NCBI GenBank assembly: GCA_026874595.1
Contig: CM049314.1
Span: 28,965,729 to 29,029,728 of the forward strand
Source of the DNA: Sipunculus nudus
Lineage: Eukaryota > Annelida > Sipuncula > Golfingiida > Sipunculidae
Direction of reading: 5' to 3'
Length of the DNA stretch: 64,000 nucleotides
Position 1 is the stretch's first letter; every line of letters begins with the position of its first letter. The translations under genes were made by a program, and so were the position numbers. The notes below the pieces were generated by a model, which was not told the origin of the DNA, made no database searches, and was given only the letters and a program-made list of their open reading frames with translations. Shown piece by piece: positions 13,001-24,060 of the stretch.

Positions 13001-13511
13001 TTGTTCCCCGTAACATCCACATGCCCTGGCTTTACCATTATACCATTTATAATTTCTTATTTATATATAAAAAATCTAGGATGTTTTGAAACTGAAATGC
13101 TTGTCTAGAGAATGCCTTCTTGTTATATTTTTGTGTGGCATTAACTGGTTGTCACGATATAAATACAAATTAAAAAAGTGAAAAAGTTCAGTTATTGCAA
13201 ACAATTCATCTCAGTTAGCATTTTTCGCTGCATATTTAATCTTTTTATTCACGTTCAGCAAATGAAAGAATACTTGATGTACACGTGACCCATTTTTACT
13301 TATTTTAAAAATTACTTTTGTTCACCAATTTTCACACGAGTGTTGACGCGGGCGTGCGCCTCAGCGGAAAAATTTACTGCCCTCACATTCTGTCACAATT
13401 GCATACACAGATGATTTTTTTATGTTCATACTATACCTATGGAACTATCGTTTTTTACTTCGTTTTCCTTCATTACAGGTCTTTGTTGCAATACGTAATC
13501 GCGCAAATTGA
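4026..13511 (+). CDS. Membrane receptor-like protein with four C-type-lectin-like domains (11 coding exons)
   Basis: Coding exons: 4026-4077, 4978-5157, 5568-5690, 5854-6090, 6324-6467, 6742-6921, 8656-8778, 8942-9178, 9373-9516, 12636-12703 and 13479-13511. They sum to 1521 nt (506 residues plus TGA). Every intron is phase 1 except the last (phase 0), and the frame stays open throughout. Exon 1 encodes a signal peptide (MQKIILCLLF start, A at -3). Exons 2+3, 4+5, 6+7 and 8+9 each make one lectin-like fold of about 100-127 residues, with paired cysteines and motifs such as WCAYL, HLCE, MWIGL and NPFTC. No EPN, QPD or WND calcium/sugar motif is seen, so sugar binding is doubtful. Exon 10 supplies a hydrophobic helix (WIVITCVIVIIL); exon 11 adds VFVAIRNRAN as tail. 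AATAAA lies 74 nt after the stop. An untranslated first exon probably lies upstream, because an acceptor (TTGCAG) sits 14 nt before the ATG. Ligand unknown. Confidence 0.85.
4731..4822 (+). other. Possible alternative terminal exon of the lectin gene
   Basis: An acceptor (CACATTTAG) is followed by an open phase-1 frame of 30 codons that would continue directly from the signal-peptide exon (residues NGRVIPETNLTKDQQ and onward) and ends at TAA. The stop codon overlaps an AATAAA hexamer at 4818-4823. Used as a terminal exon it would give a short secreted peptide of about 48 residues. This rests on splice-site and frame logic only; chance is a serious alternative. Confidence 0.25.
5530..6495 (+). 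repeat. Lectin two-domain block, copy 1 (exons 3-5 and introns)
   Basis: This stretch is repeated at 8618-9550. The first part, covering exon 3, its following intron and exon 4, is almost identical to copy 2: exon 3 differs from exon 7 at one base of 123 and exon 4 differs from exon 8 at three of 237. The next intron is much more diverged, and exon 5 resembles exon 9 closely only in its 3' two-thirds. The uneven identity suggests gene conversion on top of an older duplication. Confidence 0.9.
7205..8559. mobile_element. Non-autonomous hAT-type DNA transposon, 1355 bp
   Basis: The ends are CAGACCTGGGGTCAATTC on the left and its imperfect complement ending CCAGGTCTG on the right. They are flanked by a perfect 8-bp direct repeat ATCATGAC (7197-7204 and 8560-8567). 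An 8-bp target duplication with CAG...CTG ends is characteristic of the hAT superfamily. Both subterminal zones (7210-7350 and 8370-8540) are degenerate GAATTG/AATTG arrays in inverted arrangement. No transposase frame is visible. It sits in the intron between lectin exons 6 and 7. Confidence 0.85.
8618..9550 (+). repeat. Lectin two-domain block, copy 2 (exons 7-9 and introns)
   Basis: Second copy of the block at 5530-6495. It lies just downstream of the hAT-type element at 7205-8559. Differences in coding sequence include Ile to Thr at the start of exon 7, Leu to Pro at the end of exon 8, and a replaced N-terminal third in exon 9. All splice sites are preserved, including the unusual GC donor after exon 7. 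Confidence 0.9.
10271..12478. mobile_element. 2.2-kb inverted-repeat element with internal tandem repeats
   Basis: The left end TAGCTCAGCTGACTGAATGT continues through TATAGCGATC to CGTCCGGCCGTC; the right end is an imperfect inverted copy finishing CAGCAGAGCTA, giving terminal repeats of about 65-70 bp. Elements starting with TTAGCTCACCTGA-like sequence are abundant in bivalve and other invertebrate genomes (from memory). The interior contains two or three copies of a GGGGCTCGTAAGTA-type motif (about 10455, 10795, 10913) and the ~140-bp array at 11181-12070. It lies in the large intron between lectin exons 9 and 10. Confidence 0.7.
11181..12070 (+). repeat. Degenerate tandem repeat, ~140-bp monomer (dimer period ~278 bp)
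   Basis: Related monomers begin with GGAGTGG-type sequence near 11181, 11309 (degenerate), 11457, 11566, 11717, 11844 and 11995. Each contains a version of CTGAAATTTGGCATGTCCAT followed by ATCTTGGA. Alternate monomers are more alike (11566 with 11844; 11717 with 11995), so the higher-order unit is a dimer of about 278 bp. A 210-codon open frame on the minus strand (12097-11465) runs through the array but shows no recognised domain. Confidence 0.75.
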
Positions 13512-13584
13512 AGACAATTTTACCGTGGTGGTAGGAACGTTTCTTTTTTGTTTTAAAGTAAGCCTGCTTAAATTTTAATTGAAA

Positions 13585-13590
13585 AATAAA
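13585..13590 (+). terminator. Polyadenylation signal of the lectin gene
   Basis: AATAAA located 74 nt downstream of the TGA at 13509-13511, at normal spacing for a last exon with a short 3' UTR. Confidence 0.6.
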
Positions 13591-13599
13591 ATCTTATAG

Positions 13600-16500
13600 T
13601 ACGAAGTGCTTATAAATCATACCCTTATTACATAGATAAGGGCGGTAGCTTACATTATAAGGGCGGTAGCCTAAGAGGGCCTCTCATGTATGAAACATTT
13701 GCTCGGGGTTCCCCTGTAAGATGATAAAATATATGAAGAAGTAACATATATAAACTGTCGGCTACGAAATCATAAATGCCTGTTTATGAAATATGTACTT
13801 TAATTCGTATAAATATTTAAAATTTTATTCAACTGGGGTGAATATAGTGCAACTGGAAACCCCAGATGTAACGTTGACATCTATGAACGGCTCTCGCATT
13901 ATTTTTAATATACGTAGTGGCTATAATTTTAGAAAAATGGGTCTCAAAATTTTGACATGGCTTCTTTTCTTTGTACATACCTCTATAAACAAACGCGTTC
14001 TTAAATGACCTGCCTGGATTCAATTACTAAGTAATCGAAGAAATATACACATTGTAGTTTAATATAATTTCCTGACTTGGATGGATAACAGTATTTATTG
14101 ACGGTATATTATTTGTTCACCAGCATGTTTGTTTATTCCCAAATGCCTACAAATTTAGATTGTGCGGTGTTTGGTAGTTGTTCAGATAAGTGGTTAGATT
14201 GGTTCTATATTTTTGAGGAAACAAAGAACATTTCGCAGATTTCTTCTTCTTAATATGCATTTTGATCACCGCCTATTTTTTTCTTTGAGGTTTATATATA
14301 ACCTTTAGTCGCTGGGTTACAGTTTTATCTATTTTGTTTCATCTAAATTTTCTTTGATATAGGAATATTAAATGTTACTTTGTTAGCCTATACATACAAA
14401 ATGCTATAGATGTATTTTCAGCTCGAGTGTTAGCCTGTTTCAACCGTTTCTGTACAAAACCATTTTTCTTTCCTGAAGAAGCAATGTAGCTCAGACCTGC
14501 CAAGGACCCAATTGCACAAAAACTTGTAAATTGCTCAGGTCGTCTTTTGACGCAAAACTGATCTATTTTTACAAGATCGCTCATAATATTTCAGGTTTAG
14601 ACATTTTTAATATAGACATAAGTATGGATTTTTTTAACTATTATCGTTTATGGGGTACCCTAACACACAATGTTATATACTCAACAAGGGCATGAGGTAT
14701 ATCACACTTACACTTAATTTAGGACTCCTCTCAGTACTTTCTCCTAACTTCATGCATAATCACATGAACAAGTACCACTGTTAATATATATCCAGGGATT
14801 TTATGGTAAACAGGAACTGTAAAGAAGTCACAATTATGATTAAGTTAGATATGAAAGGTAAAGATTATGTAATTATATTTATAATTTTATTTCAGATAAT
14901 AATTTTCAAAAATAAATGTAAAATGGATACTATTTACATCTGTACCTAAGTATTGTTCTGTAAGATGCACGGTATAATGAACATACTGATTAATACCTGA
15001 ATGTTAGTATATGATTTTTGCAAAGAAACTTAAAAAAGTTAATTCCACCAAGGTGTAGCCTTTGAAATGTGACATTGTTCTCTGAATGGTAGATAAACTC
15101 CAAATTTTACGTTGGAATGAGACATAGGCCTAAACTATTTTCGAATTGCCATAAATCAATTTTTGAAAGAAAAAGTCAAGTTTCACTTCTATCTATTAAG
15201 GTTAATGTCATTAGAGAGATGCGAAAAAGAACTTGATTGTTGTGAATATTAAATAAGTTGCTTTTTGTCATAAAAGTTGTTTCTTGTCATGGGTTTTATC
15301 TCATATAAGGCTTTTGTTTCTTCGATTTACTTTTAAACTGTATTAAAATATTTACCTATGAGATAATAATCGCCAAATATCAATGAGCACTTTGATGGAA
15401 CTGACTACAGGTTAACCCACTTAAAAAAACTTGTGTTCTTTGATAACTAGCATAACTATTTTGGTATGGTTTCGTACGAGAGACACACCCTTCTTTTAAC
15501 GAAAGTATTGATGGATTTCATCTATAAACTTTCTGCCTCAAGTATCCGTCATTGTAGTAGTATGTTTTGAATTGGGAGTAATCTACATATCAGAAACAAT
15601 TTATTAACCCAATTCATCTAGTTCTCACCTAAAGAGGGCAAAAAGGGTGTAAGCATGTAGATATTAAGTTATTAGGCCTGAATGTAAATGTGTACTCATG
15701 AAAAAAATCGTAATTTGATTATGGGGAAATCTTTTATTTTAGGATATGCAACTTTGTATCAGATTTTGTATCAAGTTGAAACAAAGAATTAATTTTTTAG
15801 AGCAAAAGAGCTCTCTCATAATGTCATGTTGGATAATATTTTCCCGGTCTACCACTCGGACATAAGTTGTGCACTTTTCTATTGGAAGATCTCATTTTGG
15901 AAATGTGTTTACAAGTCTAAATTATAATTTCTGATGAAATATGTGTTTTAAAAGATTACCAATACTGATATTTCACTATAAATTTCCACAAGGATAGCAT
16001 CTTACACTCTACATGGTTATTACACTAAGGGACATGAATCATGCACTCTGTGACGTCATTACGCTAGCGCATGGGAATTGTACACTGGGTTGTTACTACG
16101 ACCTGATAAATATGCTTTACATGTTATTTATGTATTGGAGGTTCATTGAAACATCACGTTTCTCCACAAAAATGTTTTAAATGTTACGTTTTTGCTTTGT
16201 GTGACGTTTTATGTATTTATGACAAAAACCACTAAATATTCCGTGTCAATATTTCATGGGCAAAATGAATAATCGAGAATGAATCTATTGTATCTAGTTT
16301 TAAGATACAGTTTTTGTTCAATGTATTCTGTACACAGCTATCTAGCAATATAACAAAGTTGTTGTGATTAGGCAATTATCGGGATAAGTTTTTCCGATGG
16401 AAGGCAATACAATAATTTTTTTTTTAATTACTTTTTTTCTTAAATTCCTAATGAAGGTATACTGGTACATATAAACGGACGTAGGTACTGGCTCTCACTT

Positions 16501-17100
16501 GGTGTCGCCTTCTGTAATAGAAATATGTCTCCCTTGATCTACAATACCTCCATGACATAACTGTACGTACATGACACACATACAAGGTGCACAATCACAA
16601 TCTAAGATATGTTTGATGCCTGATCTACTTAGTAGTCAAGTAGGAGTTGCTATGAACTTTCGACAATGTACACAACAAAAAGACTGTTTCATCGGCAATA
16701 TGTCTGAAGTTGTTGCTTTTGTACGAACGATTTTATATGTATTGGTAATGTTGTTGTTGCCAAGACATGAATATATGGAATGACCTGGGCAGCTATGTGC
16801 AAACGACTTGAGTTCCAGAATTAGGTGTTAAGTTCGCCCTAATGATAAAATGGTGGCATCTGACAGGGGGTCAATGTTCAAGTGAGATATTAGTTTCCCC
16901 CGTTTCCAGCTGTCCAGATACGGTCTGAAATACTCAGTTCAGCAGCTAAGACTTCTACAGTGTGTTATTCTGTATGTTGAAACATTAGAGAAATAATTAC
17001 TTGAAACAATGTTTTTGCAGGATATCTCTAATGATTCAATTAACATATTGAAATATTCGTTTCTGTGATATATGACTTGTGTCCTGTACTATTTATCTCA
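13600..17100. other. Intergenic, nothing recognised
   Basis: AT-rich sequence without recognisable repeats or splice-linked frames. A 69-codon minus-strand frame (14584-14375) has no recognised similarity, no polyadenylation signal close by and no splice support. Confidence 0.5.
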
Positions 17101-17509
17101 TACTGTGGTTGCCCGTTTATTCGCGAGGGTTTTAATTTCGCGATATTCGCGAATGTGAAATAATCGCGAATATGAATCCCTCGGGAATGAGATGTCCCAT
17201 CAACTAAGACGACCCCTGGAAAAAAACCTAATCATCAACCTAATCTATTCATGATATCGAAACTGGCCCATACATCCAAGCATTAATTATTGTAAAACAC
17301 TCCGTACTCACAGAGGCTATATCGACTGTGATACCAGAAATGAGTGACATATTGTAGGATTCATTCTAACTTTAAAATCAATACAAATACAGCTGTAATT
17401 AGATTTAAAAGTTTCTGGTGCAATCGCGATAATGAAACCCTCGCGAAACGTACAAAATGAAAAAAAATCGCGAAATTTCAGTCCCGCGAATATAAAGGCA
17501 ACCACAGTA
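17101..17509. mobile_element. MITE with TA target duplication and CGCGAA-rich ends
   Basis: Inverted ends CTGTGGTTGCC flanked by TA on both sides. The subterminal regions are rich in TTCGCGA/CGCGAAT motifs, such as ATTCGCGAGGGTTTTAATTT on the left and the inverted form on the right. The 409-bp length, TA duplication and absence of coding sequence fit a Tc1/mariner-type MITE. Confidence 0.75.
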
Positions 17510-17789
17510 TTTTATTCAAACATCAACAGTGAAAGCTTGAAACCGCCATATAGCTGCATGCATATCTATTATATTTAGGGATGTAAATTAGCTGAATATC
17601 TATAAATGATATCTAGTGTTATAATGAATTGTAAGCTCAAAAACATTTTATATCGAAAAAAAGCTTGATTGGTCTACGTTTGGCCGTTGAAATGTTAATG
17701 CTATCTTTTAAACTTTATGCATTTTGCATTGATCGTTCAAATATTTATTATACGTAATCGATTCACCTTCAATGGCTCAGATCGGTAGT

Positions 17790-17990
17790 GTCTAGAGGTA
17801 GTGGAAAGCAAAAACAAAATTAAAAAAAGGAGAAAAAATACCTGCCCTGGACAGGCTTATACAAACCCCGTCAAATAACCACGCCGGGGGTCGAACTGTG
17901 GTCGCATTCGACTCTCCAGGTTGGATTTGGCCTAGATCTTTTATTTCAATTAAGCTGTCCGCCTGGTATATTTAGCGGTATTCAGGGGGG
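17790..17990 (-). repeat. tRNA-like fragment and poly-G tract
   Basis: The minus strand contains ACAGTTCGACCCCCGGC, similar to a tRNA T-arm/B box; the rest of a tRNA fold is not convincing. A poly-G run follows at about 17987-17996. Confidence 0.3.
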
Positions 17991-18442
17991 GGGGGGAGTT
18001 ATTCATTTTTCTTCTTAATGTAAACATTTCAGATCGAATAATCAGTTCAGGAACTTTGTCTTTTATTCTAGGTGCGTCGGTACGTAATCAATCATCAATG
18101 TAATCTTCCTTTCACTGACCTTGCTAATTGTATATTTATGTGCGTCATGTATTGCTATTACTATTACTTTACATTCTTGTATTTACTATTTTTATCAAAA
18201 ATTATTTGTCAATGGTATACTATTACTGTGACTTAACTGAGATCAATATGCACAACTACATTTGACGCTTTGGCTTCTTGATTTGAATTAGCTATTTATA
18301 TAACAGTAAGACCAATAATTGTCAAACCTGAATAAGATGCACTGATATTGTGTTATGATGTACACTAGAGTTGATTGCTGTTTATTGCATATGTAGGAAA
18401 AAAACAGATCTTGTGTTATCTGGTGTATCTCATTCTCCTGCC

Positions 18443-18490
18443 ACACACACACACACACAAACCCTCACACACACACACACACACACACAT
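18443..18490 (+). repeat. (CA)n microsatellite
   Basis: Two CA runs separated by a short interruption (AACCCT). Confidence 0.9.
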
Positions 18491-19050
18491 CACTTAGTTA
18501 CATACCTGGTCTGCACGAAATGGCTCTCTTGATGATCAGTTTGATACTGTGCAAAAACAATGCATTATTTACAGATAATAAGAGCAAGTGTAAAAAGCAT
18601 AGATATTAATACATATATATGGTGCTGAGGGTTCATCAAAGACAAGAGTTACCTGTTTTTATGCTCTGTTTAAAACCAGTTTCTGAATACTTTATGTATA
18701 TTATGATGAATCTAGTTTATTTTGTTGATTGAAATGTCGTCTACTGAGATTTTGAATGAAATGATATACAAGGTAGTAAGCACAATAGTTTAAAATCCAA
18801 CTGACATAATATGCTTTTTCTGTTGATCTTTACATGGAGTCCTAGTATTTAAACTCCATGACCTTTATGACAGATGGAAATTGTAATTAAATGCCAAATC
18901 ATCAGTGTAAATAGTAATTCTCTCATTATTCAATTATTTTTAATGCCATGTTTTAACGCATGCAACTGATGGTTTAACCGCATGCCATTCATAGATCTTT
19001 GATTAAAATTAAATAAAATTTGAGTAAACACAATAAATCATTGTGCGAAA

Positions 19051-19061
19051 TTTATTTTATT
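19051..19061 (-). terminator. Overlapping polyadenylation signals of ANKRD39
   Basis: Two overlapping AATAAA hexamers on the minus strand start only 7 and 12 nt after the stop codon at 19070-19068, implying a very short 3' UTR. Confidence 0.6.
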
Positions 19062-19067
19062 CTCTTG

Positions 19068-21704
19068 TCAGGAAGTCTTCACTGTAAGAAATTTGAACAA
19101 GTCTTTTTTGTTGTTTGGCACACAGTCATATGCAGTTCTTCCTCGTTTGTCTTTAAGTGACACAAGACTTTGGTCACTGTTAGCCAGGGTTTCACACAGA
19201 GTCACGTGACCTCCCTCTGCAGCCTGAAACGTATAAAAAAGAGTAAAATAACTTTTTTTAAGTTCTTTCAACATCATTTTATTAACCAATTTTAACTTGC
19301 CAGCATGGGAATTATGTTATTATACAACAAAAAAATAAAAATAAAAGATAATCACACTATTTCCAGTTAAATGGCTAGTCAGTTAAACCTGTATTTACAG
19401 GAAGCAACTTACACAAAAGTATTAAATGTGCTAAGACCCCTTAAAGGGGCCGAATCACCTATAAAGCATGTTGAGTTAAAACGAAAATAAGCTTCTACCC
19501 TTTAAAATAAATATGTACCTGCCAAAATATTGCCCTGAAAACGTTTGCTTTCTCCTGTAAACAAATGTTATAAACACTGGACCGGGCGCAAGGAAAGGTG
19601 TCAACTTAAATACAGCGCGTGGGGCTGTGTGCATGGCCTAGCCAAAACACGTGTAAATCAGAAGAGACCAGGTCTGACTCGGCCCAAAACATGTTATACA
19701 TGTTTCTGCTGGCTGAAACACAGCGTGTTGTCCCTCTTAATCGGATCTCCGGTCACTCAGCCTTGTTATGGTGAACATACTGTGTTTACCAATACACAGA
19801 GCCATAACATGGTGTTAAACAGCCGTATGTGAGGAAAATGAGACCGTGTGCTGGGATGGTTTTAGCTGGGAAACATTTGTATAAAGCAAAACTGAACTGA
19901 TAGTGTGAAGGAAGAGCCATAATTTAGTACCTGATTATGTCCCTTTAAATTCCTAGCCTTGTTTTGTTACCAAGAACTACACTGCTGCGATCAATTATAG
20001 CCGCCTATTCACCTACTTCTTATAAAGACTTTTTTTTATTTAGGGCTTATTCTGTATACATATTGATGATCAAAGGGTAATTCCTGTTAAGAAAATTTCT
20101 TATAACGCCTCTGTGAAGATGGTAGGAACTTGTTAATCAACAACCTGTTTATAAACACAGCAATGTTGATATGTGGATAAAACATGTTACCTGAGGTGGT
20201 AAGGTACACATATATGTTGAGGCTGAAAAGGTTACTTGTTGCAAAACACCATTTGACAGGCTTAAGCTTAACTGACTTGCCGAAAAATGTCCTTGTTGAA
20301 TGTTTTGATTATTTTGGTAGGTCCATAGAAATAATAAATATATTGATATAATCAAAACGAGCAGCCTGTGTGCGGCGATATGTGTGTTTTCTGACCTGTT
20401 TTTTATAAAAGCTCCCAGGGATTATCTTTAGTTGATAAACATCAGATATAGGAATAGGCTCCTTTAATAAAACCGTTTACCTACATTTAAATGAGAAATG
20501 TATAACTTTTCATGTACCCCATTTCAGCCAAATCTTATACATATTAAATCAAAAACAGATGCTCAAATTTGTGAATTCCCCCCGCCCCCTCCCCCTTACC
20601 TTCTACACAAGTTAACCAGTGAAGCTTATATATATATATATAATTTAGTCCCAAAATGCAACCCCAGCCTCCTTGCAAATGTTTTTTTTTTATAATACCT
20701 CAACTGCTGACACCTTTTGGCATCGTATGGTACTAAATCACAAAATAATATTGATAAACCTTGTGCAGGGCCGTCATCCCGTCGTTGTCTGTGAGGTCAG
20801 TTCTAGCTTTGTGCTGCAGCAGCAGGTTAACGATGGCTCCATCACCACGGTAACAGGCTCTGTGGAGCGGCGTGACCCCTCCTGATCTCGTCTGTACGTT
20901 TACGTCCGCTCCATGATTAACCAGTAGTTGACACACGGCCAGTCTACCATTCCTGGCTCCGTAGTGCTGAAAATTAATAGGCCTACATTAAAGTCAATAG
21001 ATAGTGTACCTGATCAAACAGTTTTGAAAATGAATAGATTTAATGAGGTTAATTTAAAATAGTAGTAACAGAATCTATGTAGATTACTAGAAGACAAACA
21101 TATGCAGAATACTGGGACAAAAATATTTGTTAATTACAATATACAAATTTATTTTTAAAAATAAACAAATATATAAGTACAAAAGCTGGTTTAACAAATA
21201 AGACTAGGGCCTAGTTATTAATATATAAATATATATATATATATGTAATATAAATAATATATACCAATAATCATTTATTAGATTCATAATTTTGAAAATA
21301 CGGAATATACCGACAGTGTCCGACACACGTCTGGCCGCGTAATATTAATCTCCAATAATTCTGCAAGATTTCTCGATTTTTAGGTGTAACTCTACATATT
21401 ATCGCTCAAGACAGGATGCTTTGGTACAAAAATACGAGAGACTCACAATCGATTGCAGTAGGTCAGGTTGTCCATTTTTACCAAACAAAATGATGAAAGG
21501 ACTTACAAGTGCCGTATACCCCGAGGAATCTGGTGAATCTGGGCATCCTCCACCGTCTAAATACTTCTGCACTCTGTCAACTTCACCGTTTAGCGCGGCT
21601 GACCAAACTCCCCTCTCGAAATCTAGCTCGTCCAATGTTTGGACCACGGAGGGGTTGGCGGTGACGTGGGAGGAGCAACAGTGACCCGCGTGGTCATGTG
21701 ACAT
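19068..21704 (-). CDS. ANKRD39: Ankyrin repeat domain-containing protein 39 (3 coding exons)
   Basis: Coding exons on the minus strand: 21704-21507 (66 codons), 20966-20760 (69 codons) and 19223-19068 (51 codons plus TGA), 186 residues, close to the 183 of the human protein. Introns are phase 0 with GTAAGT/CAG and GTTTAT/CAG junctions. The start MSHDHAGHCC was chosen because a cysteine-rich start followed by TLDELDFERGVWSAALNG matches the N-terminus of ANKRD39; the frame is open further upstream but shows no resemblance there. Ankyrin repeats cover most of the protein, with GYTALHYGARNG spanning exons 1-2 and GVTPLHRACYRGD and DGMTALHK in exon 2. The C-terminal exon ends KFLTVKTS. ANKRD39 is a small, widely conserved ankyrin protein without a well-defined function. 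It is the only clearly orthologous single-copy gene here. Confidence 0.93.
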
Positions 21705-21794
21705 TTTGCGGTTCAGAGTGTAATCAGGTTTTAAAAAGGACCTTGTGAGATGTTTTCTTCCGTGCGGCCACAGAATTAACTTCATTAGTTTCAC

Positions 21795-22005
21795 GTTTAT
21801 CCGACAGAGGACAGTAGCAGTCACGTTTTCCTCTGTCACCGAAGAGAAATTATTACAAGTTATATGCCAAAGAAATACCATGCGGATCTGAGTAATATTT
21901 CTTCAGTAGTGTAAGAAGTAGGGAGCAGCGGCTTCGACTGTCACCTCAAAGTAATTTTGACGAGGCAGAGAGTTATCACCCACCCCCTCTATATCTGAAC
22001 AAATA
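21795..22005. repeat. Block upstream of ANKRD39 repeated at 47133-47330
   Basis: Both copies carry GACAGAGG and CCTCTGTC about 21-22 bp apart, able to pair as an 8-bp stem, followed about 115 bp later by TTTTGACGAGGCAGAG and ATCACCC. The left copy begins about 90 nt upstream of the ANKRD39 ATG, so it may lie in the 5' UTR or promoter. Confidence 0.65.
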
Positions 22006-22105
22006 AATATCACATTATATAGGATATGAAGCCCCCCCCCCCCTTAAACATCTCTCAATTAACCCATTTCTTTTCCCATTTATGTAAAATAAATTTTCAT
22101 TTTTC

Positions 22106-22200
22106 AGGGGCGGATCCAAGATTTAGGAAAAGGATGGTAGGGTGGGGGTTGGAAGGGGGGGGGGGGTGGGGTCCCACCCAGGAGGACTAAGGAAAACCCC
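22106..22200. repeat. Probable hAT-type repeat end with G-rich tract
   Basis: CAGGGGCGGATCCAAGATTT followed by G-rich sequence matches the common CAGGGGCGGATCCAG-type end of non-autonomous hAT elements (from memory). The other end was not identified. Confidence 0.45.
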
Positions 22201-22849
22201 CAAAAAATGGTTCCCAGGTAAATTATTCCGTAGCAATTAAACTAGTAATTTATCCACACTTTATTACGGTCTAATTCAGAAAATTTATGAACAGTCCTGT
22301 GATTGAGATAGCATCCAAATGTTTTTATACGGAGGGAAGAAGTCTCCGTTTTTACACTCTGCTGTATGTTTTAAACGATTAATTGGACTTTCAAGTTAAT
22401 ATCCAAATTTGGAAGAAATATAAATATTATAGCCGGCCTCACGTGAACACATTTAAGAGAACAGTTAAGTCGTGGCACATAAAATCTTGATTTTTTTTGT
22501 TAAAGGTTCTTAAAAATGTCCTCTTTACATGTTTAAACATTTTTTTAAATATTGGAGGCCAATTAGAATGCATGAAAATGTAGAAATATAATGAATATTC
22601 GGGAACAATAGTTACGGTATAAAACAGAATGACATAATTTATATGTATAGTACAACAGATCCGCGCATGTTAGAAATTTACCAAAATTAATATTTATTTG
22701 CAGTGATTCTACATGGTCATGAGGGCTGTGGAAAGCGTTCAGTTTCCTTACAGAAGTGTATCCCGTTTGTTTTCATTTTACTCGTTTACCTTGTTTTAAG
22801 TCTAGATCAGGAATAAAATGCAGGTTAATTGCATTTTTAAGGTTTTCGT

Positions 22850-22971
22850 AAATATAATTATTCAAGGAACCGAATTTATTTATTGATTAACGCGGAATAT
22901 AAAACGATTCAGTGGGGAGGCATCTTTCTTTCTTTTTTTTTTTAATTTTTCAGGGTGCTTTTTTTTTCTGA

Positions 22972-23002
<31 letters not shown>

Positions 23003-23465
23003 GGGGGGGGGGTCTTTTGTTTTCATTTTATCTATAAATCCCAGGCTCCCTATAAATGCAAGCTATTTATATCTTGTCGATTATTAACTTATCAGGAGCC
23101 CATATAACTTCCTATTATTGTGAAAGACTAAGTATGGATGCAGAATCACAGTAGTCATCGATACAGCTGCCACTGCCGATCTCCCACCTGTCAGAGTATG
23201 CAACAAATTGACACATACGCACTCGATTTGGCTGTGGCGGCACGTGATGATTTATCAAACTATTTTAACTCCTCATTATGTTCCTGTAAATATTTTTTAT
23301 TATTCCAGGTTTCAATTGTTTTTTTTTTCGTTATTGTTATATTATTTTTGTTGATAGTATAGCATATTGCATGAGAAGCACATACTATTGTGTGGGTAAC
23401 CTCTTGTGCAGTAGATTGCTTGCCTTGAGCCTAGGGATGCCTGCTAGGACCTCTGTACGAATTAT
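22850..23465 (+). repeat. Duplicated block, left copy (pairs with 62395-63180)
   Basis: Shares GATTCAGTGGRGAGGC, AACTATTTTAACYCCTYATT and GGGATRCCTGCTARRACYT with 62395-63180 in the same order. It lies left of copy A, while its partner lies right of copy C, which is the arrangement expected of a tandemly repeated unit. No conserved reading frame. Confidence 0.8.
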
Positions 23466-23939
23466 ATTTCAGTTCAGCATGTGGAGAAAGTATATATATG
23501 ATATAATATTTACGTAGCATTAAATGGAGAAAACTATGCAACCCTCTGTTCTAGTCCATTCTTTAGTATACTTCTCCAATAAGTATAACCTTTGATTTAA
23601 ATCGAATAAAGAGCTCGTAACGTCTGTAAATCTGAATGGTTAATATAATGAAGAAAAGGGAGGGGGGGGGGGGGCGGAAACCTTTTGTACCGCGTCGAAT
23701 CATTTCTCGGAGGCCCTGCTTAGTCTCATTCAGAGCGTTAACATATTATATAAAAAACTGAATAAAATATATCTATTCTGCTCTAAGATCATTGAGTTTT
23801 AATAAATCTTAATAATTTGATCGAATAGACACATTACCAATCGTCAGTGACTGTTCCTGACGCGAAGTAGGCAAATTCTATGCATAGGCAAAAACCATTA
23901 GAAACTGTGGCTTTGAATTCTGAAATTATTTAACATCCG

Positions 23940-24060
23940 ACGGGGGGGGGGGGGGGGGGAGAACTCTGTCGACTCTCTGGCCGAAGGGGGGGGGGGGGTG
24001 TCCCCCTCAGACTTTTTGCGGTCGTGAACCCCACATGTTAAAATCCTGCGCACGCCCTTG
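23940..24060. repeat. G-rich repeat with two long poly-G tracts
   Basis: Poly-G runs at about 23941-23959 and 23987-23998, then GTGAACCCCACATGTTAAAA and CCTGCGCACGCCCTTG. The reverse complement CAAGGGCGTGCGCAGGATTT resembles ends of common non-autonomous repeats. Could form G-quadruplexes. Confidence 0.45.

Noticed and set aside
14375-14584. 69-codon minus-strand frame as a small gene
   Set aside because: No recognisable similarity, no supporting splice sites or polyadenylation signal; length is within chance for this sequence.
21421-21684. 87-codon plus-strand frame
   Set aside because: Antisense shadow of ANKRD39 exon 1.
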